From contig JAJDUI010000009.1 of the NCBI GenBank assembly GCA_022826745.1, positions 151,938 through 215,937 of the forward strand: 64,000 nucleotides of DNA. The letters are read 5' to 3'. The position numbers were made by a program, and so were the translations under genes. The notes below the pieces were generated by a model. It saw only the letters and a list, made by a program, of their open reading frames with translations. It made no database searches and had not been told where the DNA came from. The stretch comes from Thermoanaerobaculia bacterium. Its GTDB lineage: Bacteria > Acidobacteriota > Thermoanaerobaculia > Multivoradales > Multivoraceae. This document shows, piece by piece, positions 1 to 8,617 of the stretch (its first letter is position 1; the number at the start of each line of letters is the position of its first letter).

Positions 1-824
1 AGACCGTCCAGTTCACGCGAGCCGCGGACGAACTCCTCGGCGATGTCGCCCCGGTAGAAGCGGTCGTAGGCCGCGGCCAGGGCCTGCTCGCGGGTCTTGC
101 CCTGTTTCAACGCCGCCGCCTCGGCCTCGACGAGCTTGCGCAGCGTGTCGAGCAGGTCCGGCTGGCGGAAGATCTCGCCGGCCCGTGGCGCCGCGCGTCC
201 GTCGCCGTCCCCGGACGCCGACACGTGGGGCAGGAAGACCCGCGCCGAGTCCGGCCACTGCTGGAGCATCTCCCTGCGGCGCTCCATGTTGTCGGCCTGG
301 GCGCGCTCGATCGGGTAGCCGTCCGCCATCTGGATGGACGGTTCGAGCACTTCCGCCAGACTCATCGTCCCGTAGTGCGCGAGCATCACGATCAGCCCGC
401 CCGGGGTGCCCGGCGTCACTGCAGCCAGCGGCCCGTACTCCGGCGGGTAGACGAAGCCACGTTCGTGGAAGAAGTCGACCGTGGCGCCGGTCGGCGCGAC
501 GCCGAGCGCGTTGATCCCGACCACTTCGCCCTCGCGCGGATCGAAGATCAGGGCCTGGGTCTCGCCGCCCCAGCCCAGCGTGTCCCACATGGTCGAGGTG
601 GCGGCCAGCATGGCGCAAGTGGCGTCGACCGCGTTGCCGCCGCGAGCGAAGATCAGCGCGCCGGCCGTGGCCGCCAGCGGTTTGCCGGTGACCGCGACCC
701 AGTGGCGCCCGTGCAGCACGGGCTTGACGGTGCGCTGGGCGAGGACCGGAGCGGCGGCGGTGACGGCGGCAACGGCGAGCGTCAGAACGCGAACGCGGGT
801 ACCCGGGGCCGTTGTCGTGGTCAT
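1..824 (-). CDS. ggt: Gamma-glutamyltransferase, 5' part only (runs off the window)
   Basis: The minus-strand frame is open from an ATG at 824-822 to the window edge, giving about 274 residues without a stop. The N-terminus has a basic, Ala/Val-rich stretch ending in 'VLAQ', a plausible signal peptide. It is followed by the large-subunit hallmarks of gamma-glutamyltransferases: 'GGNAVDAT' near residue 60, then a 'GGLIVMLAHYG' segment. These enzymes cleave or transfer the gamma-glutamyl group of glutathione and related amides, normally in the periplasm, after autoproteolysis. The small subunit with the catalytic Thr would lie outside the window, so activity cannot be judged. The gene is divergent from the alcohol dehydrogenase, separated by 112 bp. 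The family call is firm; a close homologue acting on another gamma-glutamyl substrate is possible. Confidence 0.85.
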   Translation of the reverse strand, partial: MTTTTAPGTRVRVLTLAVAAVTAAAPVLAQRTVKPVLHGRHWVAVTGKPLAATAGALIFARGGNAVDATCAMLAATSTMWDTLGWGGETQALIFDPREGEVVGINALGVAPTGATVDFFHERGFVYPPEYGPLAAVTPGTPGGLIVMLAHYGTMSLAEVLEPSIQMADGYPIERAQADNMERRREMLQQWPDSARVFLPHVSASGDGDGRAAPRAGEIFRQPDLLDTLRKLVEAEAAALKQGKTREQALAAAYDRFYRGDIAEEFVRGSRELDG

Positions 825-936
825 CGGGGCAGCTTATCGCCGGCGCGCGGCCGACCCGCTGCGAGGTGGCCGGGAGGCAGCCGTCGCCGCTGATAGCCTG
901 CCGGTCTCTCACCTGAAGCTACGAGGACTCCGCTCC

Positions 937-2040
937 ATGAAAGCAGCCGTTTTCCACGAGGTTGGGCAACCGCTCGAGATCACCGACGTCGCGATCAGCA
1001 AGCCGGGACCGCACGAGATCCTGGTCCGGAGTTCCGTGGTCGGGGTCTGCCACAGCGACCTGCACTTCGTGGACGGGCTGTGGCCGATTCGCACACCCGC
1101 GATCCTCGGCCACGAAGCGTCCGGGATCGTCGAGCAGGTGGGTTCCGAGGTGCGCTACGTCAAACCGGGCGACCATGTGATCACCTGTCTCTCCGTGTTC
1201 TGCGGCTACTGCGAGTACTGCATGAGCGGCGAGCCGGCGCTCTGCGACAAGCGCGCTACGCGACGGCCGAGAACGGAGGAACCGCGACTGGCGTTGCCGG
1301 CGAGCAACGGCGGATCTCCGCGCCCCATCTCTCAGTTCGCCGATCTGGCCTCGTTCGCGGAGCAGATGCTGGTGCATGAGAACGCGGTCGTGAAGATCCG
1401 GAAGGACATGCCGCTCGACCGGGCGGCGGTCATCGGCTGCGCCGTGATCACCGGCGTGGGAGCGGCGTTCCGGACCGCGGCGGTGGAGCCCGGGTCGACG
1501 GTCGCGGTCATCGGCTGCGGCGGCATCGGCCTGTCGACGATCAACGGCGCCGACCTGGCCGGGGCCTCGCGCATCATTGCCATCGACCGCGTGGCGTCGA
1601 AGCTCGATCTGGCCAGGGCGTTCGGCGCCACCGACACGATCGACGCATCGGACGGCGACACGGTGAAGCAGGTGCTGGAGCTCACCGGCGGCGGCGTCCA
1701 CTACGCCTTCGAGGCGATTGGGCTCAAGGCCACGGCGGAGCAGGCGTGGGCGATGCTGCGGCCGGGCGGTACGGCCACCGTCATCGGCATGGTGCCGATG
1801 GGCCAGAAGGTCGAGATCCCGGGCCACGAGCTGCTGCAGTCCAAGTGTCTGCAGGGCTGCACGATGGGATCGAACCGCTTCCGCGTCGACATGCCGCGCC
1901 TGGTCGAGTTCTACCTGGGCGGCCGGCTGAAGCTCGACGAGCTGATCTCGGACCGGATCGAGTTCTCGCAGATCAACGAGGCCCTGCAGAACCTGAAGAC
2001 CGGCGAGGTCGCGCGCCAGGTCATCGTGTTCGATGAATAG
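937..2040 (+). CDS. Zinc-dependent alcohol dehydrogenase (MDR superfamily)
   Basis: A 367-residue medium-chain dehydrogenase. The ATG at 937 was chosen over longer in-frame starts because a purine-rich 'cgagga' lies just upstream and because the protein then begins with the family's 'MKAAVFHE' strand. Visible motifs are 'GVCHSDLH' (catalytic zinc Cys), 'GHEASG' (catalytic zinc His), a complete structural zinc site with spacing C-x2-C-x2-C-x7-C near residues 88-103, and the nucleotide-binding 'GCGGIG' near residue 190. It should oxidise a primary or aromatic alcohol, or reduce the aldehyde, with NAD(P). The stop overlaps the start of the next gene by 8 bases, which suggests co-translation. The substrate cannot be assigned; the overall shape resembles the formaldehyde/aryl-alcohol branch of the family. 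Confidence 0.88.
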   Translation: MKAAVFHEVGQPLEITDVAISKPGPHEILVRSSVVGVCHSDLHFVDGLWPIRTPAILGHEASGIVEQVGSEVRYVKPGDHVITCLSVFCGYCEYCMSGEPALCDKRATRRPRTEEPRLALPASNGGSPRPISQFADLASFAEQMLVHENAVVKIRKDMPLDRAAVIGCAVITGVGAAFRTAAVEPGSTVAVIGCGGIGLSTINGADLAGASRIIAIDRVASKLDLARAFGATDTIDASDGDTVKQVLELTGGGVHYAFEAIGLKATAEQAWAMLRPGGTATVIGMVPMGQKVEIPGHELLQSKCLQGCTMGSNRFRVDMPRLVEFYLGGRLKLDELISDRIEFSQINEALQNLKTGEVARQVIVFDE

Positions 2041-3490
2041 GCGGATGCGCGCGGCCGCCGTTGCCTGCTGCGCCCTCCTTCTCCTTCCTCTCGCCCCGGC
2101 AGCCGCCGGCGGAGTGGCGGAGAAGGCGGGTCTGGAGGCTGCGGTGGCGGAGCGGGCCGATCTGCTCTGGGACGCCGCGAGAAAGATCTGGGAGTGGGCC
2201 GAGCCGGGCTACCAGGAAACGAAGTCGTCGGCGCTGCTCGCCTCCCTCGTCGAGGAGGAGGGGTTCGAGGTCACGCGCGGGGTCGCCGGCATTCCGACCA
2301 GCTTCGTCGCCTCGTTCGGCTCGGGCGAGCCGGTTATCGCGATTCTGGCCGAGTTCGACGCCCTGCCGGGACTGTCTCAGGAGGCCGTTCCCACCCGTTC
2401 TCCGCGCGAGGGAACGGACTGGGGCCATGCCTGCGGCCATCACCTGTTCGGCGCCGGCTCGCTGGGCGCTGCCCTCGCGGTGGCCGACGGCATGCGTGGC
2501 GGCGCGATTCAGGGAACGGTCCGGCTCTACGGCACGCCCGCCGAGGAAGGCGGCGGCGCGAAGGCGTTCATGGCCCGGGCCGGCCTGTTCGACGACGTCG
2601 ACGCGGTTCTGCACTGGCATCCGGGTGACGGGAACTCCGCCGGCGATCCGACGAACCTGGCCCGGGTGGCGGCCAAGTTCCGCTACCGCGGGCGGAGCGC
2701 CCATGCGGCCGCGTCGCCAGAGGCGGGCCGGTCGGCGCTCGACGCGGTGGCGATCCTGAACTACGGCGCCGAGCTTCTCCGGGAGCACACGCCGGACCGT
2801 ACGCGGATTCATCACGTGATCACGGCCGGCGGCGACGCGCCAAACGTGGTGCCGGCGTTCGCCGAGGCGTACTACTACGTTCGCCACCCGGACATCGACG
2901 TGGCGCGCTCCATCTACGACCGACTGGTCCTCGTCGCCGAAGGCGCGGCCCACGCCACGGAGACGGAACTCGAGATCGAGTTCCTCGGCGGCATCCACAA
3001 CCTGCTGCCGAACGACACGCTGTCCGAGGTCTCGCTTCGCAACTTCGAGACCCTCATCGACATGAACTACACGGAAGCGGAGAAGGGCTGGGCGCGGAAG
3101 CTGCAGGAGTCGCTGCTCAAACCGCGGCCCCTTGCCTCCGTATCCCAACTGCGCGACGACACGGGCAACACGAGCCTGGGCTCCACGGATGTCGGCGACG
3201 TCTCCTGGGTGGCGCCGACGACCGGCATCCGGACGGCGTGCTGGGTGCCCGGCACGCCTGCCCACTCCTGGCAGGCGACCGCGGCCGGCGGCACGACGAT
3301 CGGCCGCCAGGGAATGCTGATGGCCGCCCGCGTTCTCGCCGCCACGGCCTGGGACCTCCTTGCCGATCCTTCGATCGTCAAAGCCGCCCGTGAGGAGCTC
3401 GACCGCCGGCTTGCTGACCGCCCCTACCGTGCGGCCCTCGAAGAGGGCCAGCAGCCGCCGCTCGACTACCGCAAGGCGCCCGAGCGCTAG
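2033..3490 (+). CDS. Exported M20-family amidohydrolase (AbgB-like)
   Basis: A 485-residue protein with a signal peptide (basic 'MNRRMR', then a hydrophobic run ending 'APAAAGG'). The peptidase M20 fold shows as 'AEFDALPGLSQ' (metal-site Asp), 'HACGHH' (metal ligands), 'AEEGGG' (catalytic and ligand Glu) and the lid-domain segment 'GRSAHAA'. The 'DALPGLSQ' wording is typical of the p-aminobenzoyl-glutamate hydrolase B subunit and similar amide hydrolases. The ATG at 2033 lies inside the end of the dehydrogenase gene, so the two are probably translationally coupled. The signal peptide places it outside the cytoplasm, unlike classical AbgB, so a role in scavenging acylated amino acids or peptides is inferred. 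Its stop shares a CTAG with the convergent DUF3187 gene. Confidence 0.85.
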   Translation: MNRRMRAAAVACCALLLLPLAPAAAGGVAEKAGLEAAVAERADLLWDAARKIWEWAEPGYQETKSSALLASLVEEEGFEVTRGVAGIPTSFVASFGSGEPVIAILAEFDALPGLSQEAVPTRSPREGTDWGHACGHHLFGAGSLGAALAVADGMRGGAIQGTVRLYGTPAEEGGGAKAFMARAGLFDDVDAVLHWHPGDGNSAGDPTNLARVAAKFRYRGRSAHAAASPEAGRSALDAVAILNYGAELLREHTPDRTRIHHVITAGGDAPNVVPAFAEAYYYVRHPDIDVARSIYDRLVLVAEGAAHATETELEIEFLGGIHNLLPNDTLSEVSLRNFETLIDMNYTEAEKGWARKLQESLLKPRPLASVSQLRDDTGNTSLGSTDVGDVSWVAPTTGIRTACWVPGTPAHSWQATAAGGTTIGRQGMLMAARVLAATAWDLLADPSIVKAAREELDRRLADRPYRAALEEGQQPPLDYRKAPER

Positions 3491-4575
3491 CTCGGTCCGG
3501 TGCGGAACCGGATGCCTGCCTGCAGGCTGACGTCGACGGCGGAGCCGTACTTGAAGGTGTTGTTGGTGAGGCTGAAGTAGGCGGAACGCCTGGGCTTGCC
3601 CGGGGCGGATTCGAGGCTCCGGGTCCAGCCGATGTCGATCAGGGTCGCCGTGACTCCGAGGATCGAGAGGTTCAACTGGCGGAACGGGCTCTTCTGGTGG
3701 CGAAGCTGGACGACGAGCGATGTCTTCGGGTCGAGTGGACGTTCGCCCGCGACGGCGACGGTGAAGATGCTCTGCGGTTCCAGCGTCAGCAGGTCGTGGC
3801 TGCCCAGGCGGGTGAAGCCGGCGTTGGCGTAGAGGGTCCAGCGCCGCCAGGGGCGGGACACGAGGTACTGGACCGCCGCGTCGACTGAGCCGGTGCCTTG
3901 AAAGCCGTCGTCGTCGGCTGTGGGGAGCTTGAGATGGACCTGGACGGCCTGTCGCCACGCGCCGGATTCCGGCCCGAGGCGAGACTTGAGCGAGACGATC
4001 GTTTCCCCGAGGCCGAGCCCTGCCTGCTTGAAGCGAGTGAAACGGAGTCGTTCGCCGTAGCCGCCGGGCCCGTCACGGCGGAAGTACAGGCCGTAGCCGT
4101 TCTCGAGGGTCTGCGGCCGGCCGGACTGGCGGAAGCCGAAGAAGTCGTGGAAACCTTCGATCAGGGGGTCCAGCACGCCGCCGTCTGCGTTGACGATCGA
4201 GGTTCTGAGCCCAAGTTCGAGCCGCCGGCCGAAGCGCCGGCGCGTATCGACGGTCAGCCGGTGGTACTCGGCGTCGGCGAAGTAGATCCCTTCGAAGCCG
4301 GGCCAGGGCGCGATTTCGTCGAGTTCCTGAGGTGTGACGGGTCCCCGGTATCTGCGCGCCTCGATGACTTCCGACACGGAGGGCGATCGCAGCCAGAAGC
4401 TGGAAATCCCCAGGGACGCGGTGACTTGCCAGTGGCCCCTTTGCGACTCCGCGTCCGCCGGCGCCTCGACCGGCAGGCTCAGGAACCCGGAGCCCGAACC
4501 GAGCCAGGCTTCGGCCACGGGTAGCGGGCCGAATCGGTGGTCCTGGGCAACGGCGGAACCGGCTGCCGCGAGCAT
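3487..4575 (-). CDS. DUF3187-family outer-membrane beta-barrel protein
   Basis: A 362-residue protein rich in alternating beta-strand patterns, with a final strand 'AGIRFRTGPS' and a conserved-looking C-terminal 'WTRSLE...AYFSLTNNTFKYGS' region, matching my memory of DUF3187 proteins, which are predicted outer-membrane barrels. No enzymatic function is known for the family. The only ATG in frame (4575) gives a very short signal peptide, 'MLAAAGSAVAQ'. Upstream codons continue a convincing hydrophobic signal ('LFARLTVVGTAAT') but contain no ATG, GTG or TTG, so a CTG start or a sequencing difference is possible. It sits 43 bp downstream of the molybdenum hydroxylase large subunit on the same strand and may be co-transcribed with it. 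The stop is shared tail-to-tail with the M20 gene. Confidence 0.7.
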   Translation of the reverse strand: MLAAAGSAVAQDHRFGPLPVAEAWLGSGSGFLSLPVEAPADAESQRGHWQVTASLGISSFWLRSPSVSEVIEARRYRGPVTPQELDEIAPWPGFEGIYFADAEYHRLTVDTRRRFGRRLELGLRTSIVNADGGVLDPLIEGFHDFFGFRQSGRPQTLENGYGLYFRRDGPGGYGERLRFTRFKQAGLGLGETIVSLKSRLGPESGAWRQAVQVHLKLPTADDDGFQGTGSVDAAVQYLVSRPWRRWTLYANAGFTRLGSHDLLTLEPQSIFTVAVAGERPLDPKTSLVVQLRHQKSPFRQLNLSILGVTATLIDIGWTRSLESAPGKPRRSAYFSLTNNTFKYGSAVDVSLQAGIRFRTGPS

Positions 4576-4618
4576 TGTCGCCGCGGTCCCGACGACGGTC
4601 AGGCGAGCGAACAGGTGT

Positions 4619-6964
4619 CTACGCGGCCCCCGCCGACTGGATCGCCTGCCAGACGCGCTCCGGCTTGGCCGGCATGTCGATGTTCGTGATGCCGAGCGGC
4701 CGCAGCGCGTCGACGATCGCGTTCACGATGCAGGGTGTGGACCCGATCGTTCCCAGTTCCCCGATGCCCTTCGCGCCGAGCGGGTTGATCTCCGTCGGCG
4801 TGACCGTGTTGTCGAGCTCCATACGCGGAAAGTGCTTGGCCCGCGGCACGGCATAGTCCATCAGGGTGCCGGAGAGGAGCTGCCCACCGTCGTCGTACTG
4901 GACTTCCTCCCACATCGCCTGGCCGATGCCCTGGACCATGCCGCCGAGGCGTTGGCCGTCGGCCAGCATCGGGTTGATCACGACGCCGAAGTCGTCGACC
5001 GCCACATAGCGCTGGATCTCGATCTGGCCGCTCTCGGCGTCGACCTCGACCTGGCACAGATGGGCGCCGAACGGGAACGTGGTGCCAGGCGGTTCGAAGC
5101 GGGCGACCGCCTCCAGACCGGGTTCCTCTCCGGGTACGTTGACGTTCCATAGATGGGCCATCTCGGCGACTTCCCGGAAGGTCAGTTTCCGGTCCGTACC
5201 GCTGACGGTGAACTCGCCGTCCTCGTACTCGATCTGGTCGACCGGGGCGTCCAGGTGATGGGCGGCGATGCGCGTCGCCTTCGCGTGGACCTTCGTCAGC
5301 GCCATGTGCAGCGCGGCTCCGCCGACCGCGATGCCACGGCTGCCGAACGTGCCGACGCCGTGCTGGACCTGATCCGTGTCTCCGTGGACGACGACCACGT
5401 CGTCGAGGCCGACGCCGAAAGCGTCGGAGACCATCTGCGCGAAGGCGGTCTCCTGGCCCTGGCCGTGGGGCGAGATGCCCGTGTAGACGGTGACGTTGCC
5501 GCTCGGCTCGACTCGCACGGTCGCGCTTTCCCAGGTGCCCATGCGCTGCTGCGGGGCGGTGCCGGTCGAGGGACCGATGCCGCAGACCTCGGTGAAGGTC
5601 GCGAGTCCGATTCCGACCAGTCGGCCCTGTTCCCGGGCCTGACGCTGCGCCTCGCGGGCTTCCTCGTAGCCGGCCAGCTCCACCATCCGGTCGAGCGTCA
5701 GCTCGTAGTCGCCGCTGTCATAGACGGCGCCGGACGCCGTGGTGTGGGGGAAGGCGCCCTTGTCGACGAAGTTCCGGCGACGTACGTCGATCGGATCGAG
5801 GCCGGTGGCCGCCGCCACCTCGTCCATCACCCGCTCGATGATGTAGGCGGCCTCGGGCCGGCCGGCACCCCGGTAGGCCTCGGTTGCCATCGTGTTCGTG
5901 AACACCGTGGCGATGTCCCAGGCGACCGCCTTGATCGCGTAGCAGCCACAGGACATCGTGTGCGTGGACATCGCGATGAACGGACCGTAGAAGGAGCGCC
6001 AGGCGCCGACGTCGGAGATCGTCTGCCCCTTGAGCGCCAGCACGCGTCCGTCGTTCTGGAAGGCGACCTCGATCTTCTCGACGTGGCCGCGCCCGTGGGT
6101 CATTCCGAGGAGGTTCTCGGTGCGGGTTTCGGCCCACTTGACCGGCCGGCAGAGTGCACGGGAGATCCAGCACAGGAGCGGTTCCTCCGGATAGGTCGGG
6201 ATCTTGGCTCCGAAGCCGCCACCGACCTCGGGCGCGATGGCCCGGACCCGGATCTCCGGGATTCGCAGGCACATTGCGACCTGCTGCTTGACGAAGTGAG
6301 GGGCCTGGTTCGAGGTCCAGATCGTCAGTTTGCCGGGGCCCTCCTCCCAGTGCGCGCAGACGGCCCGGCCTTCCATCGGGAAAGGAGCCACCTTCTGGTT
6401 CAGCAGGCGCATCGAGAGGGTCTGGTCGGCCTGTTCAAAGAGCTTGTCGGCCTCGGGGTTCGGGATCGGAAGGTGGATGCAGATGTTGCTGTCGAGCTCC
6501 TCGTAGACCCTGGGCGCATCGGGCGCCATCGCGGCCTCGACGTCGACGACGGCCTCGCGGGGCTCGATGTCCACGTCGACCAGGCCGGCGGCGTCGCGGG
6601 CCGCGTAGGGCGTTTCCGCGACGACGACGGCGATCGGCTGACCGACGTGCAGCACGCGGCCATCGGCGAGCAGCGGGTGATCCGCCTTGCCCATGTCCGG
6701 CAGCTCCACGCCGACCGGACTCGGTCCGACCTGCCCGTCCATGTCGGCATAGGTGTAAACGCCGGCGACGCCCGGGTGGGCGGCGGCGGCCGAGGTGTCG
6801 ATGGAGCGAATGGCGCCGGCCGCGAAGTCGCTGCGCACGAAGGCGGCATACGTCATCCGCGGCAGCTTCACATCGTCGGTGTAGGTGCCGAGGCCCCGGA
6901 TCAGGCGCGGATCCTCGCGCCGCTTGATCGCCTGGCCGACGGAGTTGGGCCTGAACGTCGCCAT
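4619..6964 (-). CDS. Molybdopterin-binding large subunit, form II CO-dehydrogenase-like hydroxylase
   Basis: A 781-residue molybdenum hydroxylase large subunit of the xanthine oxidase family. The start MATFRPNS at 6964 is chosen because it overlaps the stop of the Fe-S subunit by one base and fits the family N-terminus ('RREDPRLIRGLGTYTDD'). 'EVGGGFGAK' near residue 246, the active-site loop 'EAYRGAGRPEA' at about 362-372, and 'KGIGELG' with the catalytic Glu near 736 are all visible. The AYRGAGR loop is the form II CoxL signature; form I CO dehydrogenases instead carry a Cys-containing loop. The true substrate is therefore uncertain: CO, an aldehyde or a heterocycle. It forms a two-gene unit with the small Fe-S subunit. 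No FAD subunit gene lies beside it, which is unusual. Confidence 0.9.
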   Translation of the reverse strand: MATFRPNSVGQAIKRREDPRLIRGLGTYTDDVKLPRMTYAAFVRSDFAAGAIRSIDTSAAAAHPGVAGVYTYADMDGQVGPSPVGVELPDMGKADHPLLADGRVLHVGQPIAVVVAETPYAARDAAGLVDVDIEPREAVVDVEAAMAPDAPRVYEELDSNICIHLPIPNPEADKLFEQADQTLSMRLLNQKVAPFPMEGRAVCAHWEEGPGKLTIWTSNQAPHFVKQQVAMCLRIPEIRVRAIAPEVGGGFGAKIPTYPEEPLLCWISRALCRPVKWAETRTENLLGMTHGRGHVEKIEVAFQNDGRVLALKGQTISDVGAWRSFYGPFIAMSTHTMSCGCYAIKAVAWDIATVFTNTMATEAYRGAGRPEAAYIIERVMDEVAAATGLDPIDVRRRNFVDKGAFPHTTASGAVYDSGDYELTLDRMVELAGYEEAREAQRQAREQGRLVGIGLATFTEVCGIGPSTGTAPQQRMGTWESATVRVEPSGNVTVYTGISPHGQGQETAFAQMVSDAFGVGLDDVVVVHGDTDQVQHGVGTFGSRGIAVGGAALHMALTKVHAKATRIAAHHLDAPVDQIEYEDGEFTVSGTDRKLTFREVAEMAHLWNVNVPGEEPGLEAVARFEPPGTTFPFGAHLCQVEVDAESGQIEIQRYVAVDDFGVVINPMLADGQRLGGMVQGIGQAMWEEVQYDDGGQLLSGTLMDYAVPRAKHFPRMELDNTVTPTEINPLGAKGIGELGTIGSTPCIVNAIVDALRPLGITNIDMPAKPERVWQAIQSAGAA

Positions 6965-7446
6965 CAGGATGCCCCCGCGACTTCCGCCGCGTGCTGGACC
7001 GCGTCGACGATCTGCTGGTAGCCGGTGCAGCGGCAGATGTTGCCGTCGAGCGCCTCCCGGATCTCGGTTTCGGTCGGACTCGGGTTGTCGTCCAGGAGTT
7101 GCTTCGCCGCCATGATCATTCCGGGCGTGCAGTAGCCGCACTGCAGGCCGTGCTTTTCCCAGAATCCGACCTGGAGCGGATGCAGGTTGTCCGCGTTCGG
7201 GGCGAGCCCTTCGATCGTCGTGACTTCCTGGCCGTCGGCCTGGACGGCCAGCACGGTGCAGCTCTTCACGGCACGACCGTTGAGATGCACGGTGCAGGCG
7301 CCGCAGAGCGTGCTCTCGCAGCCGACGTGGACGCCCGTGAGGTCGAGTTCCTCACGCAGGAAGTGGACCAGCAGCGTGCGGGGCTCGACCTCTCGTTCGT
7401 GCGTGCTGCCGTTGACCGTGACGGTAACGGGGACGGATCGTGGCAT
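6964..7446 (-). CDS. [2Fe-2S] small subunit of a molybdenum hydroxylase (CoxS-like)
   Basis: A 160-residue ferredoxin-type subunit. The N-terminal plant-type [2Fe-2S] site reads '[12 protein letters not shown]' plus a later 'KSC'. The second, all-helical domain carries 'CGYC' and 'CRCTGYQ', the usual eight Cys for two clusters. It passes electrons from the molybdenum centre of the 781-aa partner, whose start codon overlaps this stop by one base. There is no signal peptide, so this enzyme should be cytoplasmic, in contrast to the second hydroxylase at 24182-29209. The gene is divergent from the exported 'DGKPDFTG' protein, with about 110 bp between their starts. Confidence 0.93.
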   Translation of the reverse strand: MPRSVPVTVTVNGSTHEREVEPRTLLVHFLREELDLTGVHVGCESTLCGACTVHLNGRAVKSCTVLAVQADGQEVTTIEGLAPNADNLHPLQVGFWEKHGLQCGYCTPGMIMAAKQLLDDNPSPTETEIREALDGNICRCTGYQQIVDAVQHAAEVAGAS

Positions 7447-7556
7447 CTGACCTCCTGACAGGGATCGGTGTCGTGGCGGGAAGAGTATCGCAGCGGAAGC
7501 GCGCTATGATGAGCTTCTACAGCCACAGAAGTGCCTTTCAGAGCAGGGAGACCGAC

Positions 7557-8585
7557 ATGAAGAAGTCGCTCATCGCCATCGCCGTGCTGGTCGGACTCGT
7601 CGCCGCCGCGTCCGCGGTGGTCGCCGCCGAAGACGGCATCAAGAGGACCGCCGATGGCAAGCCGGACTTCACCGGTGTGTACGACATCTCGAGCATCACT
7701 CCGTTCACCAGACCGAAGGAGTTCGGCGACAAGCTGACCCTCACCGTCGAGGAGGCGCAGGCGAACGCGAAGTCGCGCGCCGACCGGAACGCCGCCCAGG
7801 ACGCGCCGAGCGATCCGGAGCGCGCGGCGCCCGAGGAGGGCGGCAACGTGGGCGCCTACAACAACTTCTGGTTCGAGTGGGGCAGCCAGAACTACGTGAT
7901 CGATGGCAAGTACCGGACCTCGGTGCTGACCGATCCCCCGAACGGCCAGATGCCGGCGATGACCGAGGAGGGCAAGGCCCGAGCGGCCGCCGCTCCCAAG
8001 TTCGCGTGGCCGAACAAGGGCTACGCCTGGTGGCTCGAGACGGGCGACATCCCGTACGACGGCCCGGAGACGAACATCGTCGGCGTGCGCTGCCTCTACC
8101 AGCCGACGGCCTCGGTCGCGATTCGTCCGCTGCCCTACAACAACGTGAAGACGATCGTTCAGACCGAAGATCACTTCATGATCATGATCGAGTGGATGCA
8201 CTGGACTCGGGTCGTCCGGATCGGCGGCGAGCACATGCCGGCTGACTACACCTCTCTTGCCGGAGACTCCATCGGCTGGTGGGAAGGCGACACGCTCGTC
8301 GTCGAAACGACGAACTTCCGGGACATGCCCGATCTTCGCGGCGAGGGCGTGCGGGTGATCGAGCGGTTCAGCCCGAACGACGGCAACAGCCTGCTCTACA
8401 GCTTCACGGTCGAGAACCCCGAGTACGAGGCTCCGTACAGCGGTGAGCTGCCGTGGGCGAAGACGACGCAGAAGAGCTACGAGTATGCCTGCCACGAGGG
8501 CAACTACGCCGCGGGCAACACGCTGCGCGGTGCGCGGTTGCTCGAGGCGGAGTACGAGAAGGGGCAGTCGAGCAGCGGCCAGTAA
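7557..8585 (+). CDS. Exported protein of the 'DGKPDFTG' family, function unknown
   Basis: A 342-residue secreted protein. The ATG at 7557 follows a 'GGGAG' ribosome site and starts a clear signal peptide (MKKSLIAIAVLVGLVAAASA, cleavage near 'VVAAED'). Just after cleavage comes 'TADGKPDFTGVYD', a motif seen at the N-terminus of many uncharacterised exported proteins in Acidobacteriota and relatives. The body has aromatic-rich segments such as 'GYAWWLETG' and a 'GDSIGWWEGDTLVVETTNF' beta-sandwich-like stretch that is very typical of this family. No catalytic residues can be assigned. A TATGAT at 7505-7510 could be a -10 box, but no convincing -35 accompanies it. The downstream gene is convergent, separated by a hairpin. 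A periplasmic binding or structural role is a guess. Confidence 0.75.
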   Translation: MKKSLIAIAVLVGLVAAASAVVAAEDGIKRTADGKPDFTGVYDISSITPFTRPKEFGDKLTLTVEEAQANAKSRADRNAAQDAPSDPERAAPEEGGNVGAYNNFWFEWGSQNYVIDGKYRTSVLTDPPNGQMPAMTEEGKARAAAAPKFAWPNKGYAWWLETGDIPYDGPETNIVGVRCLYQPTASVAIRPLPYNNVKTIVQTEDHFMIMIEWMHWTRVVRIGGEHMPADYTSLAGDSIGWWEGDTLVVETTNFRDMPDLRGEGVRVIERFSPNDGNSLLYSFTVENPEYEAPYSGELPWAKTTQKSYEYACHEGNYAAGNTLRGARLLEAEYEKGQSSSGQ

Positions 8586-8617
8586 CAGGTCGGGCGGCGC
8601 TAGACCGCCCGCACCTG
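8586..8617. terminator. Bidirectional hairpin between convergent genes
   Basis: CGGGCGG at 8591-8597 pairs perfectly with CCGCCCG at 8605-8611 around a 7-nt loop. The stem continues with CAGGT (8586-8590) and ACCTG (8613-8617) across a single bulged base. It sits exactly between the stop of the exported protein gene and the stop of the MoxR gene, whose last codons form part of it. There is no T-tract on either side, so termination strength is uncertain. Confidence 0.55.
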
